64,000 nt of DNA from Listeria costaricensis (GCF_900183385.1 NZ_FXUT01000025.1:22804-86803), one strand, 5' to 3'. Positions 45,227-53,127 are shown, numbered from the stretch's first letter. Made by a program: numbers and translations. The notes: generated by a model not told the origin, from the letters alone.

Positions 45227-46358
45227 TGTCGTTTTCCTCCATAAAATCATTTTTTGCTGTATTCATGGCCGGGCGCTTGTCGCTATCCGGCACAAGTGTG
45301 GGTTTGCCCTGTGGCTTTTCGATGTAAGCCGTCAGGAGTTCATCAAAGCGGGACTTGCCGAGGAGCTTCTGCATGGCGGTGATGCCGAGCAGCTTTTTCT
45401 CATACGGGTCAAAGCCTGCTTTCTCGACCGCGTCAATGACGGCGGCCTCATTGCTGTATCTGCGGTTGCTTCGTCCTTCGACGAGCTTGAAACCTGTCCA
45501 TTCCTTACCGGAGAGAGCCTGCTGCAGAGCGTATTCCTTAATATCAGAAGCCCAGCTAACCAGTTCATCTACCTTGCTGAGAATGACCTCGATCTCGGTA
45601 TCCGTAAGCAGTGGTGGGAGCTTGAAATCATGCTGCGCGAGCTTCAGATTTGCCTCGGCTCTGGCGCGGCACTCGTTCTTAGCCTTGCAGAAGCCGCACC
45701 ATTCACCGCACAGGAAGTTCCCGTCACCGGCAAAAGCCAAATCTGCGGTGGGCTTTAAGACTTCATCCGCCCAGCGGTACAAGTCGTCCTTGCTGATTTC
45801 GTAGGTGCTGATGTTCTGACGCCTCGGCTGGTAGATAGTCATGGAAACCTGTTCGATGTCGTAAATATCATCGAAAAGCTCCAAAGCGCCGAGGGCATAA
45901 CATTGCATCTGCGGATTCTCCTCTGCGGAGACTAAGACGCCTAAGCCATGCTTGTAGTCGATTACCCGGAGTGTACCGTCTGCAATAATGATGCAATCGG
46001 CGGTTCCGAAGCCCTGTTCTACCCAGCGGGAGAAGTCTACACGCTGTTCGATAAGAACTACCGGGTCAGCACAGGTCTCTTTGGCGGCTTCGATCTGCTC
46101 CAGCACATATTCGGCATAGCCGCTGGTGCAGTCCTCCATCTCCTCGGAATACCACTTGAGGCTGTTGGTCGGGTCTTCTGAAGGAAGTCCCAGCGCGATT
46201 TTCAATTTGTGCTCGCCAAGTGCATGAGCGTCAGTGCCTTCTGCAGCGTAGTCTGATCCTTTGTCCTCATAGGTTTCGCAGAGCCTTGCCGACGGCGGGC
46301 AGTGCAGCCACCTGTCGGAGCTGGACGCGGACAGGATTGCGTGTGCTTTAGCTGCCAT
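45219..46358 (-). CDS. DUF2800 protein (Cas4/RecB-like nuclease)
   Basis: 379 residues. LSASSSDRWLHCPPSARLCE at the N-terminus, the PD-(D/E)XK residues in GTADCIIIADGTLRVIDYKHGLG, and a Cys cluster (CGEWCGFCKAKNECRA, about 220-235) similar to the Fe-S site of AddB/Cas4. Works with DUF2815 as a recombination pair. Start overlaps the preceding gene by 11 bases. Confidence 0.92.
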   Translation of the reverse strand: MAAKAHAILSASSSDRWLHCPPSARLCETYEDKGSDYAAEGTDAHALGEHKLKIALGLPSEDPTNSLKWYSEEMEDCTSGYAEYVLEQIEAAKETCADPVVLIEQRVDFSRWVEQGFGTADCIIIADGTLRVIDYKHGLGVLVSAEENPQMQCYALGALELFDDIYDIEQVSMTIYQPRRQNISTYEISKDDLYRWADEVLKPTADLAFAGDGNFLCGEWCGFCKAKNECRARAEANLKLAQHDFKLPPLLTDTEIEVILSKVDELVSWASDIKEYALQQALSGKEWTGFKLVEGRSNRRYSNEAAVIDAVEKAGFDPYEKKLLGITAMQKLLGKSRFDELLTAYIEKPQGKPTLVPDSDKRPAMNTAKNDFMEENDNE

Positions 46359-46677
46359 TGCCGATCACCTCCGCGTCCTTCATCAGGGCTTCATAGTTCG
46401 CCGGATCGATCTCCGAGAGCTTTGCGGCACCGTACTTTTTTAGCAGGGAGCGTACTTCTGCGGTATGACCGGCGCGGGACTTCTCAGCAAGGACGGCTCT
46501 TACGTCCTCCAGCTTGAGTTCAGGCTTCGGTTCCTTCTTGGCGGGGGCTTCAGTGGCCTGCGCTTCATTGTCATCACCGGAAAACTGCTGGTAGAGCCAG
46601 TCGGCTGCGGCATTAATAGAAGCAGCAGCGGTGCGGAGCTCTTCGATGGTCTGTGCCATTTCTGCCATCTTTGACAT
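46348..46677 (-). CDS. Conserved phage protein (rRNA biogenesis rrp5-like)
   Basis: 109 residues from the ATG at 46677 (AGGAGGAAAAG upstream). Helical N-terminus, a Lys/Glu/Pro/Ala linker (about 33-52), then a small C-terminal domain LEDVRAVLAEKSRAGHTAEVRSLLKKYGAAKLSEID (about 54-90), common to replication modules of Clostridia phages. The rrp5 label is only by name; role unknown. Confidence 0.82.
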   Translation of the reverse strand: MSKMAEMAQTIEELRTAAASINAAADWLYQQFSGDDNEAQATEAPAKKEPKPELKLEDVRAVLAEKSRAGHTAEVRSLLKKYGAAKLSEIDPANYEALMKDAEVIGNGS

Positions 46678-46819
46678 TTTCTTTTCCTCCTTCCTCGGAT
46701 TGGCTTGCGGCAAGGAGTGAGAGGTTCCTTGCCAGTCTGGCGGATACGTGACTGATGGAATTCAGGAGCTTGATCTCCTCGTTCACGTTGCCACCTGTGT
46801 CTGCGTAACTGCGAATCAT
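46613..46819 (-). CDS. Small conserved phage protein
   Basis: 68 residues; EEIKLLNSISHVSARLARNLSLLAAS is a helix typical of a small protein that opens replication modules of related phages. It overlaps the next gene by 65 bases in another frame, so its C-terminal third may not be under selection. Function unknown. Confidence 0.65.
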   Translation of the reverse strand: MIRSYADTGGNVNEEIKLLNSISHVSARLARNLSLLAASQSEEGGKENVKDGRNGTDHRRAPHRCCFY

Positions 46820-46865
46820 CTGTTGTTCACCTCGCTTTCTGAAGGCTGTGTTCTCTTGCCTTCAC

Positions 46866-46902
46866 CTTCCACTGGAGATGAACTGCTGATTTGAGCGGAG
46901 GA
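46866..46902. repeat. 37-bp dispersed repeat, copy 3
   Basis: Same core as copies 1 and 2 (CCACTGGAGATGAACTGC, TTGAGCGGAGGA). Located 47 bases upstream of the 46613-46819 gene. Confidence 0.75.
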
Positions 46903-46903
46903 T

Positions 46904-46953
46904 TTTATAAAAATATTCCGACCACAATCCGAAAGAGGGACAGTGGCCGGAAA
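46904..46953 (-). terminator. Terminator after the sigma-like gene
   Basis: Minus-strand stem ttccggccac / gtggtcggaa followed by TATTTTTAT. Ends the short early unit before the replication block. Confidence 0.78.
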
Positions 46954-46964
46954 TGGTGTGATGA

Positions 46965-47483
46965 TTACTTGTTTTCGATCTTATGAAGCTCGGTGTAGTA
47001 GCGCTTCATTTGGTCAGCAAAGGTACGCTGCGGGCGACCGAGGGCTTCCGCGATCTTACGATCTGAAATCTTAGGATTGTCGAGACGCATCTGGATAATG
47101 CGGTCTGCATCCGGGTCAAGCTCACGGAAACGGGCAATGAGGTGCTTCAGTAGGTCGCGGTCAGCGTAGATATCTTCTATAGAAGGTTTGCTGTCCGGGA
47201 TGTAATCGCCGAGGGTACCATTGCCGTCCGGAAGCGGCTCGTCGAGGGAAGTGGTATCGGGAGCGTGGTATTCGCACAGGTCGCACTGCCCGTCGCATTT
47301 CCAGAGATAGCGTTTGGTGCACATGCAACGTCCATGATATTGCTCGCGTTTTTGTGTTGCCCAGATATCTGGGTAGAGGGCGCGATATTGCTCCTCTGTG
47401 ATAGGGGTGAGTGTGACCTTGAAGGGATTCTCCGGGTCACGAAGTGGAAAGTAACGCTGGTTGTCATTGTTTTTCTTATTCAT
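46965..47483 (-). CDS. Sigma-70 region 4-like early regulator
   Basis: 172 residues. Middle Cys cluster (CMCTKRYLWKCDGQCDLC, about 53-70), which may bind zinc, then a sigma region 4-like HTH: DADRIIQMRLDNPKISDRKIAEALGRPQRTFADQM (about 125-160). Second sigma-like gene in this phage besides 36870-37298. Terminators lie on both sides, so it forms its own small unit in the early region. Confidence 0.8.
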   Translation of the reverse strand: MNKKNNDNQRYFPLRDPENPFKVTLTPITEEQYRALYPDIWATQKREQYHGRCMCTKRYLWKCDGQCDLCEYHAPDTTSLDEPLPDGNGTLGDYIPDSKPSIEDIYADRDLLKHLIARFRELDPDADRIIQMRLDNPKISDRKIAEALGRPQRTFADQMKRYYTELHKIENK

Positions 47484-47531
47484 AATTCAACTCCTTTGGA
47501 TTTGTTGAAATCCGCAGGAGCCGATTTATGT

Positions 47532-47602
47532 CCGAAGAGACAGAAAGACGGTCAAAGGCACAGTCCTCCCTGTTGGGATGAAACTATGTCCTTGGCCGTC
47601 AT
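47532..47602 (-). terminator. Terminator between the two first early genes
   Basis: Imperfect minus-strand stem gacggccaaggac...gtgcctttgaccgtc, followed by TTTCTGTCTCTT. Suggests controlled readthrough into the early operon. Confidence 0.6.
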
Positions 47603-47638
47603 GCAGCTCTGCGGACTTCTATTTATTTATGGATCGGG

Positions 47639-47848
47639 TTAAGCAGCAATTTTGTAGCTGTGTACTTTGAAAGCCGAAGTGGTGATCCGTGTCACGACGG
47701 TTCTTGTGTTGTCTCTCTCGACAGTGAAGGTCTCACCGACTGACAGGTAGGCTGTCGTGCGATGACCTTTATACAGCGAGGAGACGTAACCGGTCGCCGC
47801 ATTGCCGCGGCAAGCTAAACGACCGAGACAGTCTCGGATTTCTTCCAT
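47639..47848 (-). CDS. First early protein, unknown function
   Basis: 69 residues from the ATG at 47848, 7 bases after AAAGGAGG; the ATG at 47854 is too close. Beta-rich (GYVSSLYKGHRTTAYLSVGETFTV). It follows the operator at 47877-47894 and is thus the likely first product when repression is lifted. Could act as a regulator or anti-repressor; no motif supports this. Confidence 0.75.
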   Translation of the reverse strand: MEEIRDCLGRLACRGNAATGYVSSLYKGHRTTAYLSVGETFTVERDNTRTVVTRITTSAFKVHSYKIAA

Positions 47849-47876
47849 CCGCATTCCTCCTTTCTTAAATTCATAA

Positions 47877-47894
47877 ATTAGCGGCTCCGCTTTT
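47877..47894. promoter_or_regulatory. Putative Xre operator O2
   Basis: ATTAGCGG-CT-CCGCTTTT, same spacing and half-site as O1 at 49060-49077, 29 bases before the start codon at 47848. A further half-site (TAGCGAAGT) follows at 47895-47903. Likely blocks the early promoter in the lysogen. Confidence 0.65.
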
Positions 47895-47910
47895 TAGCGA
47901 AGTGTTGCCC

Positions 47911-47958
47911 TAAAAAAAGAGGAGCTGGTACATGGCTCAAGAGAGGAGTCCCAGCTCC
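47911..47958 (-). terminator. Terminator after the ImmA gene
   Basis: 8-bp stem ggagctgg / ccagctcc (47921-47958) followed by T7 on the minus strand. The stem includes the last codons of the ImmA gene. Confidence 0.82.
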
Positions 47959-48650
47959 GAGAGTCTTATCGCTGCAGAAGTTTGCGATACCTGATAGAAT
48001 CCGGCGAACTGTTCCAGAATCCATTTTGACTTGGGAATCAGTCCAGCGGATACAAATTTGTTTTTCTTACTGCGGTCGATGATCATCTGAAATCCGTCAG
48101 CTATCGTTTCTTTTGGCATAAGTATGCGAGGGGCAATACCATTTGCCTGCCATTCGAGCCAATCTACGTCGGTCCAAACATCTTTGAAGGTTTCGTCCTT
48201 AGCTTCAACGGGACAGCGTTGAGCTACGGCTCGTCCTCCCTTTAATGCCTCCATTGCCAGAAAGTAATTTCGATGATAAATCCAGTGAACACATTCATGT
48301 GCTACGGTATTACGGCGGCTTCCAAAGTTACGCTTCAAGTAGGTGTCCGGATCAATGATCATGGTCTTTGCCTTAACGAACACTTCCCGATATTCATCTC
48401 CAGATGGATCGTAGATTTCAACAAGCCCATCGGTAAAGCACATCTGGCCGAGAATACTAAGGTTCTCGGATAGGTGATATTCCTTGATGAGCAGATGCAG
48501 TTTATCTCTTGCGATCTCTTCGATAGGAACGGGCATAGGCTTTTCGAGCGCCTCCGGACAGTGCTGCGCTAAGATTTCTGCTGCCTTATCGTCGAATTCG
48601 GATTTGTACATCCGAGGGACAAGGGAGCTAAGATACGCTTCTTTTGTCAT
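47937..48650 (-). CDS. ImmA/IrrE family metallopeptidase
   Basis: 237 residues from the ATG at 48650. Zinc protease motif HExxH as HECVH in NTVAHECVHWIYHR (about 124-128). Family members cut the phage repressor after DNA damage (ImmA/ImmR of ICEBs1) and so start induction. The C-terminal region (QVSQTSAAIRLSELGLL) is also typical. Directly downstream of the Xre gene with overlapping ends, as in other ImmR/ImmA pairs. Confidence 0.92.
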   Translation of the reverse strand: MTKEAYLSSLVPRMYKSEFDDKAAEILAQHCPEALEKPMPVPIEEIARDKLHLLIKEYHLSENLSILGQMCFTDGLVEIYDPSGDEYREVFVKAKTMIIDPDTYLKRNFGSRRNTVAHECVHWIYHRNYFLAMEALKGGRAVAQRCPVEAKDETFKDVWTDVDWLEWQANGIAPRILMPKETIADGFQMIIDRSKKNKFVSAGLIPKSKWILEQFAGFYQVSQTSAAIRLSELGLLS

Positions 48651-48652
48651 AC

Positions 48653-49036
48653 TTATCCTTTCTTCTCGATTTCTTCCAGAACGCGCTGCCAAAAGTCATC
48701 ACCGAGTTTTTTATCGCTGGCTTTACGGAGAGCAGCACGAACATGCGGAATGTTTTCATCCATAATGTACTCTGGAAGATCCGGAGCGGCCTCATTCCGT
48801 TCGCGACCAGCAAGGTCGAACATCTCTGCGCGTTCCTCATCCGTTAGGCGGAGAACATCTGCTATCTTAAGTAGCATGCTCATTTCCGGAGGATTTCGTC
48901 TGCCTTTGATGATGTCGGAGAGATAAGTAGCGGTAGTTCCCATCGCCTGAGCAATATCCTTTAGAAGAATATCGCCGCCGTCAGAAGCACGTCCGAGCCT
49001 CTTCTCGTTGATGAATTTTCCAAAATCGCCTGTCAT
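48653..49036 (-). CDS. Xre-family repressor
   Basis: 127 residues from the ATG at 49036 (AAGGAG upstream). Cro/CI-type HTH: LLKDIAQAMGTTATYLSDIIKGRRNPPEMSMLLKIADVL (about 23-62). The C-terminal half (EERAEMFDLAGRERNEAAPDLPEYI) is the usual form of ImmR-like repressors cleaved by ImmA. It is preceded by a consensus promoter and operator O1, so it controls its own expression. Confidence 0.9.
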   Translation of the reverse strand: MTGDFGKFINEKRLGRASDGGDILLKDIAQAMGTTATYLSDIIKGRRNPPEMSMLLKIADVLRLTDEERAEMFDLAGRERNEAAPDLPEYIMDENIPHVRAALRKASDKKLGDDFWQRVLEEIEKKG

Positions 49037-49059
49037 AGTAAAATCTCCTTTCTTCGTCA

Positions 49060-49077
49060 ATTAGCGACTTCGCTAAT
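49060..49077. promoter_or_regulatory. Putative Xre operator O1
   Basis: Perfect palindrome ATTAGCGA-CT-TCGCTAAT just downstream of the -10 of the repressor promoter, 24 bases before its start. Another half-site (TATAGCGAG) overlaps the -10. Confidence 0.75.
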
Positions 49078-49086
49078 CTGCTTATT

Positions 49087-49115
49087 AGTATAGCGAGAAA
49101 ATGTGGATTTGTCAA
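49087..49115 (-). promoter_or_regulatory. Consensus sigma-A promoter of the repressor gene
   Basis: On the minus strand TTGACA (49115-49110), 17 bases, TATACT (49092-49087). An almost perfect constitutive promoter, fitting lysogenic expression. Confidence 0.85.
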
Positions 49116-49127
49116 GAGGGTAAAAGA

Positions 49128-49161
49128 AAAAGCCACGCTGCTTTTCACAACGTGGCTCCTG
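49128..49161 (-). terminator. Terminator after the ASCH gene
   Basis: Minus-strand stem gccacgttg / cagcgtggc (49136-49160) followed by T5. Separates the kinase-GNAT-ASCH operon from the lysogeny switch. Confidence 0.88.
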
Positions 49162-49163
49162 AA

Positions 49164-49535
49164 CTAATCCAGATATACAAATGACTGTGGGGCCTGACTG
49201 ATTCCATAATCGGAGAGTTCTTTAGGGGTTTCGTATATTATTACGTCTTTGAGCTTGTAAGCAATGGCCTTATCTTTTCCGGCATAGTAGGAGAAGTAGA
49301 ATTTCTTAGTAATGCCAGCTGCCGTTTTTGCAATTTCCCATATCTCCTTTGGAGTGCCCTCAAGAATTCTATCTATGGTAGCTTCACCAACCACCTGCTT
49401 CTGAGGGGATGATGCGTAAAAGATAATGCGGTTCACACCATCCTTTGGCTTGCTCTTGCGAAATTCGTATTGTTTTTTGCCTTCCAGTATTACTTTGGCA
49501 TATTTAGGTTTAATCGATAATAACATTGTCGACAT
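49164..49535 (-). CDS. ASCH-domain protein
   Basis: 123 residues from the ATG at 49535; GGGAGG is 9 bases upstream, inside the end of the preceding gene (26-base overlap). MLLSIKPKYAKVILEGKKQYEFRKSKPK and IIFYASSPQKQVVGEATIDRIL are the conserved ASCH start. ASCH is a PUA-like fold that binds RNA or modified nucleotides; one family member, E. coli YqfB, hydrolyses N4-acetylcytidine. Here it ends a three-gene operon after a P-loop kinase and a GNAT protein. The biochemical role is not known. Confidence 0.88.
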   Translation of the reverse strand: MSTMLLSIKPKYAKVILEGKKQYEFRKSKPKDGVNRIIFYASSPQKQVVGEATIDRILEGTPKEIWEIAKTAAGITKKFYFSYYAGKDKAIAYKLKDVIIYETPKELSDYGISQAPQSFVYLD

Positions 49536-50607
49536 CGATGTTGCCCTCCCGTAGAATTGTCTCAAATTGACTTCTCGTGTAACGGAAATTCATCGGGTGG
49601 GTTCCGGGCCAGCAATCATTATCCTTCAACCATTTCCAGTTCACATTATTCCCAGCGCCGAAATAGCCGTAGTAAAGTAGCTCAATCAGCGTTAGAGAAG
49701 CCCATGTATCATATTTTATTTTCAGTTCGTCTTCGTCGTATACGGACTTGTTCCCGACCATATGAAGGAACTCATCATAGGTGCAAAGGGCCTGTCCGTT
49801 TGACTTTATCTTTTCAATTCTTGTCGCCACGCAATATGATGTTATGACAGATTTATATCCCGGACGACCGTCGGTGCCAGTGTATTTACGATAAATCAAT
49901 ACCGGCTCTCCGACCTTAAAAGCCAAGCTGTAAGGCTTTCCGATGTAAACCTTTTTTAGCCCATTTGCCACGCTGATGTCAACGCGTTCTTGCAACGTGT
50001 GCGCAAGTTCAGATGATGCAAACATTGTGTCATGGTAGGCCATGTCAATTGCGAGGCATCCTGCGTACTGCATTTGATTGTTTAAGAAAGGGAATGCTTT
50101 GCATGGATCACTAAAATCGAGGTTTCTACGATCTTTAATGTATACTCGCTCGCCATTCAAATTATTACCAACGTGTGCAAAGCCATATTTTTCGAGAAGA
50201 AAGATCAGGCTGGTGTGCTTCTCAAATACAGTCACATATATTTCATCGGTACCGAGATCTCTCCACTGCCAAAGTGTTAAGCCAAGCGCACCCTCGCCAA
50301 TTCTTTGATGACGATATCGCTCATCAATTTTGATTGTAGTGATTTTAAGTCGAGCTACTTTAGGCAGTATGGTGCCGTCGGCAAGTTTAATTTCTTCGGC
50401 TTCAGCGGGCTTGAGATTAACAAAAGCGCCAATACCCTGATCATCTTCAAAAACCAGAGCTTTCTTGCCATCTGCAGCTTTTGCAGCAAACCATTTTACA
50501 AAACCGGTACTGGTTGAGGTTCCCGGATAATCGGCTTTTAAAGAATCAAAGAAGGGATCATCGAGACTAATCTCGGAGAATAGCTTTCGCTCAAATTTGC
50601 CTGCCAT
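49510..50607 (-). CDS. GNAT acetyltransferase with extra C-terminal domain
   Basis: 365 residues. N-terminal GNAT domain (about 1-165) with the acetyl-CoA loop in RYRHQRIGEGALGLTLW (about 98-114), then about 200 residues of other sequence (GEPVLIYRKYTG, YCVATRIEKIKSNG, DTWASLTLIELLYYGYFG) whose strand pattern resembles a PUA/EVE-like nucleic-acid-binding fold. Substrate unknown; could be RNA, DNA base, nucleotide or protein. Middle gene of the operon, stop overlapping the ASCH gene. Confidence 0.85.
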   Translation of the reverse strand: MAGKFERKLFSEISLDDPFFDSLKADYPGTSTSTGFVKWFAAKAADGKKALVFEDDQGIGAFVNLKPAEAEEIKLADGTILPKVARLKITTIKIDERYRHQRIGEGALGLTLWQWRDLGTDEIYVTVFEKHTSLIFLLEKYGFAHVGNNLNGERVYIKDRRNLDFSDPCKAFPFLNNQMQYAGCLAIDMAYHDTMFASSELAHTLQERVDISVANGLKKVYIGKPYSLAFKVGEPVLIYRKYTGTDGRPGYKSVITSYCVATRIEKIKSNGQALCTYDEFLHMVGNKSVYDEDELKIKYDTWASLTLIELLYYGYFGAGNNVNWKWLKDNDCWPGTHPMNFRYTRSQFETILREGNIDVDNVIID

Positions 50608-50620
50608 AAACAGCTCCTCC

Positions 50621-51136
50621 TTAAAGTGACTTTATAAAATTAATTGCCTGTGCAAGGTCTCCGGCACCGCCAGAAACAAAGAGTCTCGCGCCGATTTCAG
50701 TCGCGACTTCTTTGGCGTAGGCACATTCTTCTTGTTGAAAATCTTCGATGTGCTGGACAGAGGCATCAATCCTATCTCGCTCTTTACGGCGAGCAGCAAT
50801 CACTTCTGATTTCTCCATCAGCAGGATGATCGCGTCTGGTTTCAAGGATGTAAAAGTGTCCGTTGAAATTCGAGTTATTTCTCCAGATGCATTCAGTAAG
50901 CAGAAGTGACCGTCCAGAATAAAATTATTTCCAGAGGCTTTCAGCTCATTTATCGCCTGAAGAAGGTACTGCTGGTTGTCGTCAATATCTGGAATGAGCT
51001 TGTCCTTGGCAAAGCCGGAGTGCTTTTTCTGCGTGATTAAGATGCTGGCCGAGTAGGACTCAATGCCGGTGGCCTCTTTGACCATATCACAAAAATAGGA
51101 CTTTCCCACGCCGTGGACACCGCTTATAAAGATCAT
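50621..51136 (-). CDS. P-loop kinase/ATPase
   Basis: 171 residues from the ATG at 51136; GGAGG at 51151-51147 is 10 bases upstream (the GTG at 51145 is too close). Walker A GVHGVGKS at about residues 7-14, FILDGHFCLL as second core strand, LLMEKSEVIAARRKERDRI as the lid region: small-molecule or nucleotide kinase type (AAA_33-like). First gene of the kinase-GNAT-ASCH operon, with a consensus promoter of its own. Confidence 0.87.
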   Translation of the reverse strand: MIFISGVHGVGKSYFCDMVKEATGIESYSASILITQKKHSGFAKDKLIPDIDDNQQYLLQAINELKASGNNFILDGHFCLLNASGEITRISTDTFTSLKPDAIILLMEKSEVIAARRKERDRIDASVQHIEDFQQEECAYAKEVATEIGARLFVSGGAGDLAQAINFIKSL

Positions 51137-51189
51137 GAACGACACGCCTCCTTAGTACAAAATCGGCTGAGGAACCAGCCGTCTTTGTT

Positions 51190-51218
51190 ATTATAGCAGA
51201 TAGGAGTGTAAAATTCAA
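51190..51218 (-). promoter_or_regulatory. Promoter of the kinase-GNAT-ASCH operon
   Basis: Minus strand TTGAAT (51218-51213), 17 bases, TATAAT (51195-51190), 40 bases from the RBS. Faces away from the promoter of the HTH-hsd block. Confidence 0.8.
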
Positions 51219-51258
51219 GAGAAAACGAAAAATAATCCTGCAATCGCAGGAGAAAATC

Positions 51259-51287
51259 TTGAAATTTGATGAGGAACGTGATATAAT
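51259..51287 (+). promoter_or_regulatory. Promoter of the HTH-hsdM block
   Basis: TTGAAA (51259-51264), 17 bases, TATAAT (51282-51287), 54 bases before the HTH start codon. Confidence 0.82.
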
Positions 51288-51340
51288 AAGCAAGTCGGAG
51301 TTTATGTGTAGACATTTTGACAGAAAATGGAGGTTGGCAC

Positions 51341-51547
51341 ATGGCCATTAGTTACAAGAAATTATGGAAGTTGTTAATTGATAAAGATATGAAGAAAAAA
51401 GATTTACAGCGTGTAGCTGGGATCAGTGCGGCATCCGTGACGAAGCTCGGTAAAAACGAAAACGTAAACACAGAGATCATAGAGAAAATCTGTGTGGCTT
51501 TGCAATGCGATGTCAGCGACATAATGGAAATGGTCGATGACGACTGA
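51341..51547 (+). CDS. Small Cro/CI-type HTH regulator
   Basis: 68 residues from the ATG at 51341 with TGGAGG 7 bases upstream. The HTH covers almost the whole protein: LLIDKDMKKKDLQRVAGISAASVTKLGKNENVNTEIIEKICVALQCDVSDIM. Such YozG-like proteins often stand before restriction-modification genes and set their level (controller-type). Operon with hsdM 71 bases downstream. Confidence 0.9.
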   Translation: MAISYKKLWKLLIDKDMKKKDLQRVAGISAASVTKLGKNENVNTEIIEKICVALQCDVSDIMEMVDDD

Positions 51548-51618
51548 GTCCGTTTTTTAGTACATCAGAGAGAATAGAATAAGCATGGATACATGCGTTT
51601 ACTTGGAGGTAGATTCAG

Positions 51619-53127
51619 ATGGCTGATAAAACCAATGCCAACATTGGCTTTGAAAAACAACTGTGGGATGCGGCTTGCGTCCTGTGGGGACATATTCCCG
51701 CAGCAGAGTACAGGAAGGTAATCATCGGACTCATTTTCCTGCGCTACATTTCCGCTGCATTTGATAAGAGGTATCAAGAACTCGTTGCTGAAGGTGACGG
51801 TTTCGAAGACGACCGCGACGCTTATACGATGGAGAATGTATTCTTCGTACCGGAAGAAGCAAGATGGAGTACGATTGCTTCCGCTGCTCATACTCCGGAA
51901 ATCGGAACGGTTATTGATACGGCAATGAGAGCCATCGAAGCCGAAAATAAAACACTGAAGAATGTTCTTCCAAAGAACTATGCCAGCCCGGACCTCGATA
52001 AGCGAGTGCTCGGTGATGTGGTTGACATCTTCACGAACAATATCGACATGAGCGACACGGAAGAGAGCGAAGATCTGCTGGGCCGTACTTATGAATACTG
52101 CATCGCGCAGTTCGCAGAGAAGGAAGGCGTAGGCGGCGGTGAATTCTATACACCATCCAGCGTGGTTAAGACGCTCGTTTCTATTCTGCGTCCGTTTGAT
52201 AACTGCCGTGTGTATGATTGCTGCTGCGGTTCGGGCGGTATGTTTGTTCAAAGCGCAAAGTTCATTCAGGCCCATTCCGGTAAACGTGGAGCTATTTCCG
52301 TTTACGGGCAGGAAGCGAACGCGGACACATGGAAGATGGCCAAGATGAACATGGCGATCCGTGGCATTGACGCCGACTTTGGTCCTTATCAGGCAGATAC
52401 CTTTACGAATGACCTGCATCCGACATTGAAGGCTGACTTCATTCTGGCGAATCCGCCGTTTAACTATCACCCTTGGAACCAAGAAAAACTGCTGGAAGAT
52501 GTCCGCTGGAAGTACGGTACACCTCCTGCGGGTAACGCGAACTATGCATGGATTCAGCATATGATCCATCATCTCGCACCGACCGGGAAGATCGGTCTTG
52601 TTCTGGCAAATGGAGCACTTTCCACACAGTCCAGCGGCGAAGGCGAAATTCGAAAAAGAATTATAGAAGACGATCTGATCGAAGGTATCATCGCAATGCC
52701 AACACAGCTCTTTTATAGCGTGACCATTCCGGTTACCCTGTGGTTCATCACGAAGGGCAAGAAGCAGAAAGGCAAGACGCTCTTTATTGATGCCCGCAAA
52801 ATGGGACACATGGTAGACCGTAAGCATAGAGACTTTACCGAAGAAGATATTCAAAAACTGGCAGATACTTTCGAGGCATTCCAGAACGGAACACTTGAGG
52901 ATGTGAAAGGTTTCTGCTCTGTTGCTACCTTGCAGGAAATTGCGAAGCAGGATTATATTCTGACGCCGGGGCGCTATGTTGGGATCGAGGAGCAGGAAGA
53001 TGACGGCGAGCCTTTCGAGGATAAAATGGCCAGATTGACATCAGAGCTGTCAGATATGTTTGCTAAGTCCCATGAATTGGAAGACGAGATCAGGAGGAAG
53101 TTAGGAGCGATTGGGTATGAAATTTGA
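51619..53127 (+). CDS. hsdM: Type I restriction-modification DNA methyltransferase subunit
   Basis: 502 residues. N6-adenine methyltransferase of type I: N-terminal HsdM_N helices (about 1-140), SAM motif VYDCCCGSGGMFVQS (about 195-209), catalytic NPPF in LANPPFNYHPW (about 277-287). It forms M2S with HsdS for methylation and R2M2S with HsdR for restriction. RBS GGAGG before the ATG at 51619; its end overlaps hsdS. Confidence 0.96.
   Translation: MADKTNANIGFEKQLWDAACVLWGHIPAAEYRKVIIGLIFLRYISAAFDKRYQELVAEGDGFEDDRDAYTMENVFFVPEEARWSTIASAAHTPEIGTVIDTAMRAIEAENKTLKNVLPKNYASPDLDKRVLGDVVDIFTNNIDMSDTEESEDLLGRTYEYCIAQFAEKEGVGGGEFYTPSSVVKTLVSILRPFDNCRVYDCCCGSGGMFVQSAKFIQAHSGKRGAISVYGQEANADTWKMAKMNMAIRGIDADFGPYQADTFTNDLHPTLKADFILANPPFNYHPWNQEKLLEDVRWKYGTPPAGNANYAWIQHMIHHLAPTGKIGLVLANGALSTQSSGEGEIRKRIIEDDLIEGIIAMPTQLFYSVTIPVTLWFITKGKKQKGKTLFIDARKMGHMVDRKHRDFTEEDIQKLADTFEAFQNGTLEDVKGFCSVATLQEIAKQDYILTPGRYVGIEEQEDDGEPFEDKMARLTSELSDMFAKSHELEDEIRRKLGAIGYEI

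Noticed and set aside
51565..52854. 429-codon open frame on the minus strand
   Set aside because: Antisense of hsdM; composition (many Cys, Arg, Phe) is that of a shadow frame.
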